This document shows positions 38,301 to 50,300 of a stretch of 64,000 bases of DNA, in pieces. The notes beneath the pieces were generated by a model. The model worked only from the letters and a program-made list of their open reading frames with translations, was not told the DNA's origin and made no database searches. A program made the translations under genes and the position numbers. This DNA is from Sclerurus mexicanus. Lineage: Eukaryota; Chordata; Aves; Passeriformes; Furnariidae. The stretch's first letter is position 1. Each line of letters opens with the position of its first letter. The stretch spans positions 2,148,586 through 2,212,585 of the forward strand of contig VWZF01006750.1 in NCBI GenBank assembly GCA_013396755.1, in the 5' to 3' direction.

Positions 38301-41300
38301 AATACAGGAGGATGTTCCTTTAAAATTAAAATTTTAGAGTTGGTATAATGGGAATTTGAATATTCCTCCTTCTGCATAAGTATACAAATTCCACATGGGC
38401 CAAAGATACAAGGAACAGAGCTGAGGGAGCTGGGCAAGGATTTCCACACTACACCAGCTCCTGCTCCAGTGCCTGGCAACCAGCCCATGAGCAGACTCTT
38501 TAAATCAAACCATCATGATTTACAGGGCCAAGCTGCATGTTTTAACAAAGCAATTACCTGTATGTGTGTGACAAGAGGAGATTATGTGTGTCTGAGAAAG
38601 CACAAGTGGGTAGTAGGTATTTCATTCTGTTTCTTTGGAAGTTGGAGTTGACTATATAGCATACATAAGCAGCTCTACCATGATAAATTCTCATGTGCCA
38701 GGCAAAAAGTTAGGAGGAATTCACAGGGATATGCTAAAAAGGACACGTACCTTCTTGCTAGATGTTTCAGTCAGTGACACTTGAATGTAGTGGCTGAAGG
38801 ATTCTCTCTGACTTCACTGACTTTCTTAATGAAAGCATCATTTGACCACCAAATTTCAGTAGCTATTTTTCAGGCCAGGGTTTGATTTGAGAATATTTGA
38901 GTGGAATTAAAAAAAACAAAAACAAAACAACTTTAAAATTATCAAATCCACTATGATCTTGTCTTCCTAAGTAAAATACAAATGAACTAGCAAAAACAGG
39001 AAAATCCACAGTGACATTAATTGCTGCTGTTTCTTCCTATCAGTTCCACTGATGACCAGGCAGCCAAACTTCACAGTGGGCAGGCAAAATCTGTACCAGG
39101 TTAATTTCCTGGGAGCTTGCCTGACTGTGGTCTGCTTCCCTTGATCCTAATTTACAGCAAATAAAGGAACAAAACTTGCATTTTACATGGACAGTTGTTT
39201 GCAAACCAGTAGCAGCCTGGTACACAGTTCTCTTCATTGTTGGGTACCAAGAGTGAAAACAGGCACATGGAAAAAATGTCAGTTCCCATTGGAATGTGAG
39301 TTTGGGAGTGCTGCGTTTTGATATTTTCCCAGACCACAGGTGACCCTGACATTTTGGGAGTAGGAGGATGTTGAGAAGAGTTGCACATGGTTCTGGTGAC
39401 GTGGGGAGGAAGGAGCAGGGGAAACAGCGGCAAACAGGGTTGTTTCTGAGCTGGAGACAGAGGAAAGGACAGGAAAGCTCAGGAAGCAAAGAGGTGCAGA
39501 GTGTGCTGAAGAATAGAAAAAGCAGAGTGACCAAGTGACAGTGATGTTGTGAATTGATGCTGTGTTCAGATTTATGCATCTGAGCTATGTCTATGTTATG
39601 AAGAAAATGGCTGCTGTTGTGTGGCAGTGATCATTTTTAAGTATGTGAACTTCATATTTTTTCTGCATGTGGTTTTACACAACTCACTCTGAAATGCTGT
39701 ATTCTTTCGGGTTTTTTAAACCCCCAGCTGATGTTTTTCACACCACTGTTTTTACTCCCTTCCTCTAATTAAAGCATATAGTGGAAAAGTGCTGTGGAAA
39801 CAGACCTTTTTCACTGAAAGTAGTGATAATGACTAGTTCATGACATGACAACACTGGTGAAGCACTCTTCTTATTTTCTCACAGGAGTTAGCATTCTGCA
39901 TAACACTTTTGGCATTTCTTATCATACTACATCATCTTTGGAATCTGATTCAATACATTTGTACTTTAATGGGTAGGAAATATTTCATTTTACCATTAAC
40001 TAACAGTTCAAATGGTGTATCTGGTGATGTTCCTACATGGCTTTAAAGGATTTTTCCCTTTCTTCCTGACCAAAAACATCATGCTAGTTCACAATATAAG
40101 CTACCTAAAACATTTCTTCCTTGCATCTTCAAAATGCCACCCTTCAGCTTACTCCTGCATGGTTAAACACTGCATCTCCTTGGTTCAAAATAAAATAGAA
40201 AAAAAAAAAAGAGACACTCCCTCAGATATATGGGCTTATGTTTCAGTTGCTGTTCAGATGACCATCAGGATGGGGAAACCATTGGTTGACAGATGTGAAG
40301 AGCACCAACCTTGTTCAGTCAAGCCAACAGGAAAGGAAGAGCCAGAGAGTAATGGTTGTTATCAGAGGAGTAAAGCTCACTAAAAACAAAGGCACTGAAT
40401 AATCTTACTGCCAGGATTCCCACCACAAACAAATCACTAGTGCTCCCTTGGGAGAATGGCTTGAGTCCTGCTCTCCAGAGGTGCCCATGGAGAGAGTGAG
40501 AGAGAGTCCACTCATACCCCATCTCACACAGCACACCTCACATCCTCTTCAGTCCTTTTCCTACCAAAGGCATCCAAAGCTCCCTCTGCAAGCCGTACCA
40601 ATCCTGGCCCTGAAATGCAATCCCATGCATCTGCAGGGATCCCAACCCATTTAGACAAAGGGTTTTTTCCCCTTAGGATTCACAAAGAGCTGAAATATCT
40701 ATAAGATCAAGGACTAAGAATTTCACTCCCAAGTGAAGTTGTCCCAAATACAAACACTGTAATTTAAACCTTAACTATTCCATAACATCTCTTCTGAAGT
40801 AGCCTCTTTTCCTGGTAGACACTGTCCATGATTTAGTTCTTCCACTCCAAATTCACACCCTTCCTAGGTAAGATATATGCGTGCATTCAATTTCCAAAAT
40901 TATATGAATGCTTTACAGAGAATTCTGTGTTGCCATTGGGGCATTTAATCTTATTTATCGAAGACCAAAGCCTCTGACACAAAACAACAGTAGTTTCCTT
41001 TGGGTATTTGCTCTAATGACAGACATATTCAATTTTGATCTATCCTTCAGCACAAAAATGCTTGGTTTTCCCTACTCACTTTCTGCAGTGTGCTCTAAGC
41101 ACTGTACATGATTTGGTGCATCTATGAAAATTGATAAATTATTATTCAGCTTTTATGTGCAGGATTTCCAGCACTATGACTGAAGAATACCACTCCGAAA
41201 AGAAAACAAAAAAAAAGGAAAGGAAAAAAAAGGGAGAGTGGAGAAGATGACACCTACACTTTAGTTGCATAAGTTATGCAAAAAGATGCACCGTCTGGTA

Positions 41301-44300
41301 GTAATTTGAATTTGAAAAGCATTGAACACTGTGAATCTCAGTTTAATGTATGGATCATTTTCATTTATTTGTGTCTGGTTTTGAAAATTTGTTGTATTAT
41401 TACAAGAGGACATAGAGCTTGTTTGTACTCCTGGGAAATCAGGCATGCGAATAGCATCATGCTCTTTTTTCCCCTCTCTTTTTTTAATTCAAAGTAAAAA
41501 TAGACACATGCTCTCATTTCTACCATTTGAGACCTCTTCCTATGTGGTCTCCAGTGACATCTTTATGATTTATTTAATAATGAAATAGAAAGGAGGTGAA
41601 GGAAAAAGGCATTTTGGTCTCAGATTCTATTTGCATAAAAATTATTTTCTTCTCCATGTATAGTGAGGTGGCTGTTTAGACAGTTTATGTGTCTTTATCT
41701 TTCACGTGAGAGATCAGCTTGGTGCCCTTGTTCCTTTGTGTGATAAGCCCCTAAAAGTCAAACAACAAAATTACTTTGAATAGCTGTAATAATGATTTAT
41801 AATAATAATATAAATCTGCACCACTGTCATCATAATAGAGGCATATAATTTATTTTCAGGCTATTTTAATAGAATGCATCAATAGGGATTTCCTTCTTTT
41901 TCATCAGCAAAAAGAGATCAGTTCCCCTATTAAATCCCCAACATTCACGTTATTTAAGGGTCGTTTCACTCTAAGAAATTGTAATGCTGCCTCTATAAAT
42001 TTCCTCCAGGATACAGGAGGGTATATCAGCAGGGATATGGTAACAGGAGTTGCAGCTCACAGGTGTACAGATTGCTTGGTCTAAGAAGGGGCAGAAGGAG
42101 ATGATTCAGCATGAACAAAATAGACAACTCCACACTAGAGAGCCCCATCCTGCTTCATGGAGCGCCTAAGTCAGGAGTATAGTCACCACAGGCTGCTCCT
42201 GCCTCTGACAGAGAGTGAGAGACATCTCCAGTAAGAAAGAGCTCACCAACTGCTGCTGGCTCACACTTGGCACCTCTTCAATCTTCCTGCTAAGCGTGAG
42301 GTGACATTGCTCCAAACCAGGTACCTCTGCTCAGTGTCTGAAGCTGGGGAGGTCTGAGCCTCTGCAGATGACAACCAGGAGCAAATGATTAAAACACAGG
42401 GAGCAGGATGAGCTGCCTTGCTGCCATGGGAAGCAGTGTATTAGTGGGGGGTGACATAGACATAATCAAGCAGTTCTTTCCAGTGCATAGGAGAAATAGG
42501 TCTTGTAGTCCCGCAACTTTCCCTAATCATATTTTGTAGGCAACATCTCTCATGTCGTAACACCATATAAATTTGTGAGAGTTCATGAAAGACTTGTGTT
42601 CACCTGGGTCTGCAGTTACCCAGTTTACTTAACCTAGGATGAAGTACCAGACCCTGTATTCCGTTGCTCAAATTCCACATAAGAAAAGTGGCTGCATGTG
42701 GCTCCAAAGGACTCCAGCACATGCATTTAGTTTGAAAGGAAATGCAAGTTAATCATCCACAAAGAGCAGTCAGATCTAATTTCCCTCTGCAGCCAGTAAG
42801 TACAGTGCTTTAATTCCATGAGGATATAAAATATAATCAGGACTGAACTGTTTGGGAGGAGAAATACTAATGGAGTGGCCTATGTTAATCTCGTTTCATT
42901 AGTTTTAAAATTTTCTATTACTTGCTTGCAACCTTATGCCATCTGCCAGAATTACCATAAGGACAGTCCTCTCAGTATTCATGTACTGTAGTTCTCTTGC
43001 CCTGCTGCTGAATACTTCAATTTCAGCTGGTGATCCTTCAAATTTTTTTCCATGAGACAGCTTTAAAACACATGTCAGAGAGGTCAGTATTTAGCTAAGT
43101 TTTAGCTGATTGGTTGTCATGTCAATATGCAGGCAAAACGGACAAAATAAGATAATTTAAAACCAAAATAAGGCCAAGAGATCACGCTGTGCTCTTTGCC
43201 TATGTACCTCTGCTTTTCCATCACAATATAAAAGGTATGGTCCCAGATCTTAGCACAGCTGCACTGGAGTGATTGCATGAGCATGGCAGCAGTAGACAAA
43301 TAATAATTTCCTTTCTCTTCACCAAACTGGAAAATTAATTGTTGCGATCTGCTCAGGTAAGGAAGTTAGTTCCCACTTCGAGACAGCTGCTCCAAGAGAG
43401 GGATTTCTTGCTCAAGAGAAGGCAGTCTTGCAAGGCTAGGTCTTGCAAGAGTGACACTGAGGTGTCCCTTCTCTCTGGCCCACCCAACACAGCCTTTCCA
43501 CAATTTCCCTCAGAGCAGGACAAGCAGACTATTAGCAACAGCAACAGGCATAGCCCAGGCAGCTCTCTCCTAGGACACCAGCTGCTGCTCTGAAAGCTCT
43601 CTGCTCCCTGCAACAGCTGGGTTTAGTGCTAATGTCAACTTGGTATTTGCCATCTAGGTCTTGATATACTTGTGTTTCACCTTTTCTTAGGTAGAAAATC
43701 TGGTGGGTTTATTTCTGTACCATTAAAAAAATCTGCAAAGTTTGACTGAGTGAAAATGGGTCATCTGTCCTCTGTGAAGCTGAGCCTTTTGCATGAGACT
43801 CATGAATCACCTGGTATACAAGCCCAAATTGAACTCCGTTTGAAGGTTCTTCCTAAATATATCTTAAAATTTACTTGGAAAAAAGAAACACTCAGGTAGC
43901 AGAAGTACAGGGCAAACCACTAGAGGCAAGACAGTAAGTTAACAGTCCAAAAATTCTGCCTTTTGTTTCTCTGTAGTTTGATTTAGTGAGTTGGACCTCA
44001 GAGATAGTGGCCGGACCTGAGGACACTCAGGCTGACGTTCAGTTGGTGGCAAATTGTGTCTGTAAATTTCCATTTTGTATCTTGACTTTGTGCTTCAGGT
44101 GAGATTTCCTGTCCCTCCTCTCAGTTTGGCAATACATGCTGAGAAAATCAGGAAAGTCTTGATTGTTCCTCTTTTAACATCTCCCTCTTCCTTACTTCTG
44201 AGAATTATCTGAGTGATTCAGAGGCAGTGGTGATATGTCGTGAGGGCAATACATTAAGACCAGCTTTCAGACAAGAGCTTCTCATAATTAATATGAGTGG

Positions 44301-47300
44301 CAAATACTTCACTTGAAGTTTTACCTCCAGTAGTCTGCTTTGTGATTTACCTGGTGAGTCATAGATACCATCTGATTTATGTATATTTCATTTTTTTTCA
44401 GTCCATTACTAGCAAAAGGATTTCCACAATGACAGCCTGGACAAAATTATTTCTCCTGTTGAAATTAATACAAAGCCAGACTCACCTAGACATTGTCTTT
44501 CTGTGACTAGCTCATTTAAATACTGAATTCTACCTCCACTCGACCTCATCCTCCAAGGATCACTCATTCTGCTCATTGTTAAGGCATTTGGAAAGGAAAA
44601 TAGAATGTAAACAAAAAAGATTTCGTAATCACAGATAAACTGTTGCTGGTTTACACCACATTATGTTAGATGTATGTCACAACAACACAAATCATCTCTT
44701 TGTGGAATATTTGGATAGTTTTTCTATGGCCTTGAGACGGTTCAGGCTTTCAGTGTAGCTATATGCTTACCTATAGAAAGCAGTGCTTGTAGTCCTGTAA
44801 CCATTAGAGATAGATCAATATTTAAATGCCAGCCTATCTGATTTAAAATCCCAGTGGTGGTAATTAGTAAACTGGGCCTGAGTCCCTATGTTCAGACAGT
44901 GTATCGTGCCACTTCCAGGCTTTCCAGACTTGTGATCAGGCGAGGGGCTGGAATGGAGCACACTGCAGGATGCAGTGCCCACCTACCAGGCATTTGAAAT
45001 GGAGATAAAGATTGAGAGGCTGCATGTGCAGCCAAAATTAAATGGAAGAAAGGAAGAAGGACATGTCAAGCAGTGATGATTCAGTCTTATATATCTTTGC
45101 AGGTGATATATATTCCTGGCACCTTTACAATAATCTTCAGGTCATTAAGTAAGACAGCAATGACTAATTAAAAAGCCCTGTTATCCGTGGCTACCAGCCA
45201 ATAGGTGCCGCAACATTCAAACTGTGCTAGAGATGTCCAACATAGATGTCACACCTTTGACTGAGCAGAGAATGAGGATCTCACAATCCCCAAGTATAAG
45301 TGATCTGAATTTCTCATTGCTCTTTTCAGTTTAGAGATCACCCTATAAAATCTGCCTGAGTCTATCTCAACCACTGAAGGTGATGATCAAAATACAGATC
45401 AGTCGCTCAGAGCACTCCTGCCTCAGCACTTCTGCATACAGAAGTGGCTTGTGTGCATGATGAAACACTTGCTGTATGACTTGCCCTATTACAAAATGCC
45501 TTACTGTGTAAAGGTGGCTGTCATTTCCCCCATCAGTGCTCATGAACCTCTTTTAACATCTGGCACCAGATTTATTTTTTAAAATACATTCATTTCTATA
45601 TTTATGTGCGATGTCAAAATTTAATTTTATGAAATAAATAAATAAATTTCTTTTTAAAAAAATTGAGCTGGTGCCTGCCGAGATGCAGGTCAGTTCCAAG
45701 CTTGTCCCTGGTGACAGTGACTGTGATCTGTGCTCTATATCCTGTAATAACTTGGTCAATAACTGTGATTGAATCTGAAGCTCTAAGAGCAGCATTTATC
45801 ACAGCTTCCTTGGACTTCACTTGGGAGCAGTGCAAGATGGATAGAACGAAAGTTGATTTAGTATCTTGCTCGTCACTTGGGTGAGTGCTGTGCAAGCAAG
45901 CCAGCATTGCTAATGGGCAAGCAGAGATTATAATGTGTGATGTGACAGGCACCTATCTGGGAATTCACAGTGCTACTCACCGAGCAATGTATTGTTGGAG
46001 TAGAGTCATATCTTGGCTAACAGCTTTGGCTGCTGTGGTTGTAGTAAGGAGAAGATTCAGGCAAGTGGAGACATGTTAAAATGAGCACACAAAGGAAAAG
46101 TGGTAGGAGCAACAGCTGATGAGGGGAAAAAAATGTTTTAACTGTGGCCAGGACTTTCTTTTTCTGTTATGTGGTGGCTTTAAGGAATGGCAGCAGGGTG
46201 CTTTAACTGACATTCCAACTTTTCTTCATGCATCTCCATTGGGGCGGTTTTCTCCCTCAGGGAAGGTGTGCTGCGTCCACAGCTGACATATATCACCCCT
46301 GCTTCCTGCATACTTACAACAGCCCAAGTCAGTCAGTCACTCACCATGTAAAAGCAGTGCTCCAACCTCCAAGCATAGGATGCTGTGTCTACACACCCCA
46401 AAGCTCTGCTGGCTCTGTTATCTGATCCCATGAATGGAGCTCCAGGGTGAGTCACAGTCTGAACTGGCACTCTGTGTCATTCATGGGATTTTCAAAAGTG
46501 CTATTTGCAGAGAAAGAAAAAGCTTTGATTTTCAGCAGTCCATGTTGTTCAAAGGGAAGATTACCTGACCGAGATAGGATGTTAAACCGTTACTAGGTTT
46601 GCTAGTTTACATTGAAAGCTAATAGCAAATTTTCTTTAGCATGGATTAAATCAGTTACTGCCATGGAGAAGTTCTTGGAAGGTCTTTACTTCACATTTAA
46701 CTTGTTGATCTGAAATCATATCAACTTGTCTGATGAAGCAGCAGTAGGAGGAAGAGGAGAGAACAGGTAGCCATGAGTAACTTTCTGCCCCCTTTCTTTT
46801 CCAGTTAATTCTTCAGCAGGGCTGGAAGGGACCAGAAATTATAGAAGGCTGATAGACTAGGAGTTGCTCAAAAACTTCACTTCAAGAAGAACAGAATATT
46901 GTAGATAGATGCAGGACAGGTTGTTCTAGTCTTGCAGCCTTAATATTCATGTGTTTTTAAGACTGTCCTCTTGGGTTTCCTTCATTTTCCTGTACGGTGG
47001 CAGAACTAGGTTTTATACAAATCTGTAGTTAATCATTCTCAACAAAAAGTGGGACCAATGAGGTGCAGCAATGGGTGAAACATTGCACAACTATGTTATT
47101 TCTGCCTTTTTTTGTTGTTTGAGTAATGAAACAAATAGGTGACTTAAATAAGGGAACTGTATTTCCTTTGTCCCAAGTAATGATTAGAAGAAAGCTGTTT
47201 TCCCACATCATTCTCTGAACTGTTTCCACCACAGGTTCAAGTGTCTGGACCTCCATATCCCATGGGAGATGAGTGGAACCTATACCAAAATAAGCTAGCC

Positions 47301-50300
47301 GAGCTGTTTCCTCTGAAATATATTTGGGTTCTTTAAGGTCATTATGTTAGAGACTCTGCATTAGACATTATCCACATGGTGTTAATTGTAATACAATCAA
47401 AATCTATTGGAGAAAGGCATTTCCTCACAATGGACTTTCAAAATTCATTACTGACCACTATTAAGAAAATGATATATCTAATTCTGTGACTGATGGAGCT
47501 TGTCTATGCATATTATTTTGTCTGATACCTTATTTATTTCTGTGGCAGGTAATAGCAATTATTTTAGAGAAGACTCTGTTGGTTCCCGCTAATGAAAAAG
47601 ATCCATGCAAAATTAGCAGCCTCTTAGCTTTGGAACAATATTGTTGTGATCTTTGTGACAGCTGACAGGTGCTATGCTGAAGGAGCTAGACTGCATAAAA
47701 ATATGAAAACAAAATGCTTGAACTAAAGTTTAAACTATTTTAAAATAACCTGTTGTGCTCCCTTTGTTTCCGCTGCCTGGAAGTGTCGAGTGCCAGAAGT
47801 GTAACACTTGACATTTGAGGCAGACAAACATAGCCTACAGATTCTGTGATTGCTTTGCAACCAGCTAGCATTTTTTAATCATGCTGGTTCTTGTCAACAC
47901 TGGGGGTTGTTTCTAAACAAGCCAGCTAAAAATGGGAATTAAATTTAATTTCTCGCTCATTTTCTGAGGCTACAGAAACCCTAGAAGCAAGAAACCTGTA
48001 TTTTCACTGCTTCTCTTCCAAGACCCACACTTTCTAATAAATTCACACTCTTGCTCTCTTGCTGGATCAAGAGGAGGCAGTGAAAGCACTGGGTAGTTCA
48101 TGTGCCTCCAAGGGTATAAATCCATTTTTTCCTCTGGCAGCAAAGGTGGTTTAGGAGTTTCTTGCCAAATGGCCCTGCTTCTTATTGCTACCCAGATGCC
48201 ACCACTCGCAGGGCAATTGTGCTGAGGCAGCTGTTTGTTGAGCTGTGCTGGAATCAAATCATTCAAATGGTCCAGTTTTAAAAATATCTTCCTTCACCTC
48301 AAAAAATCCAGCAAAAAAATTGATGTCATTCCAGTGACATTCCCATTCTTAGCACATCCCTGCAAAGAGCTGCAGCAACGCAAATGGGCAGTGAATCATG
48401 GAACCAAAGCAGGAAGAAGTGGATGAGGACCCAAGGGGAAAAACCTGCTTTGGTTAGCATTGTTGCTCCAGAAAACATTCATACAGTTGTAACCAACCAT
48501 CTCACCCATCTGCATTAAAGTAGATTATGAAGGCACTTCGACTTTCCTTCCCACTTCCTAAATTCAAAATGTGCAGTCAAAGTTCTCAATTCCTATGAAG
48601 CAGTTTTCTGATATCCTGAAATACTTGGCTGGAATATTTTCCTGTATAGCTGCTAAAAAGGCAGACGTAGTCTAACCTAGTCATACAAAGTGTCTCTAGA
48701 GCCAGTAGAAAAAAGAAGATACCTCCAGCGGACAATCCACTTCTTTGAGGATATGACAAATGACCCTCTGGTTGTGTCTTTCTCTCATCACTCCCATTGA
48801 AGGCGATAAATACAGTTTGCTTGAGTGGATACCTCGTTTCTGAATGAGTCAGCTTTGGCAATATGGATCCCAGTCTTTGTACATACAGGCTACAGGAATT
48901 AGTGGTGGTAAAGCAGAACACAATGTGTTGACTTCATTGTATTTCAAACATCTAGAAGGCCTAGACTTCTTATTTTTCCCCAGCATAAATAGGATAACTG
49001 CTGGGACCTAATGAATGAAAATGTTATGATAAAACCATCCCACTCACCTCTTTCCTCCTCTTCCCACCCTTTTACAAGAACTTTATACGATATAAGTAGA
49101 GCCCTGCTTAAGAAAGCAAATACTGAAAGATGCTGAATACCTGCAACTTTGAAACGACTCATCAGGCTCAACTCTGAGATCCTTATACTGTTTATTCATG
49201 CAAATTCTAGTGTGCCAGATGCTGAGGAGTGCTGAATGGCTGCTCAGTGGGAGTTGTGGTTGCTCAGCACCTCCAAGGAATTGGCATGTAAACTCCAGTC
49301 TGGACTTCACTTATGGGAAAAACAAAATCAACCCTCAGTTATGCATGGTGTACTTCACTCCCCACTTCATGAGCTGGCCTGGTGAAAATTCCTGGTGCTT
49401 ACTGAAAGCATCATCTGATGTCACTCAACACCACAGGGGAAAATATAAATCACAATGTTAAGTATTCAGCACTCTCTCAGCATTGGCCTAATGTGATTAA
49501 TGTAGTCTGAGGTAAACACTTTAGTTATTCCTTATTACTGTTAGGGACCCAAATCAAGAGCTAGGACTTGTTATTCCAGGTAATGTGAAAAACAAGCCCT
49601 ACCCGTGAGATCTCCAAGGCAAAGATAAAGCTCAGGTAGAAGCTTGACAACAGTTACCTAATAGCAATGGACAGACATGATGAAGTGTTGAATCTGAACT
49701 GTCTTAAAGGCATGTGGCAAGGGCTGCGCCATACTCAGCACAAAGCTTTCCTCTTACCAGAGTAGGGTTGCAGTAGCGGGGAGAGAAAGGTAGTCCAGGA
49801 TGAGATTGCCAAGGACACAGGGAGCAGTCAAATGCCTGAATCACAGTGACACTGAGTAGACCTGCCTCAGCATTCTGCCTTTCAGAATCACATCCTGGTT
49901 CAAAAAAAAAAACCCAAAACAGTTGCTTTCAGTAAAATATACAGCTGAAACATTTTTCTCAGACAGTCCCAGTACACTGTTATAACTCTGAATTGTGTGG
50001 GCTGCTGCGGGAAGGGGGAAACAGAACTAATAACATAGACAGAGTTGCTGCTGGCACCTTTTGATGTTTCTTGTCTTACATGAAGAGAGCGTCCCTCAGT
50101 CACTGTATAACTCAGAGCACAAACTCTAAAGTGTCGCAGGTGTGAAAACACAAGTCTAAAAGCCAAGGAATGTCCCTATTGTCAGTTTTGTGCTTGCTCC
50201 ACTCCGGGCTGGGTGTGATGGAAAATGATTGCTCTTGGAAAGGCATATCGAGGTATTGCAGAGTGGCAGCCTGCTGAGTCCAGCGAGCTGCAGGGAGCAA

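Noticed and set aside
39040..39579. 179-codon minus-strand frame in TRIM55 intron 9
   Set aside because: Cys/Leu/Phe-rich with no recognisable domain, neighbouring gene signal or promoter. Likely chance.
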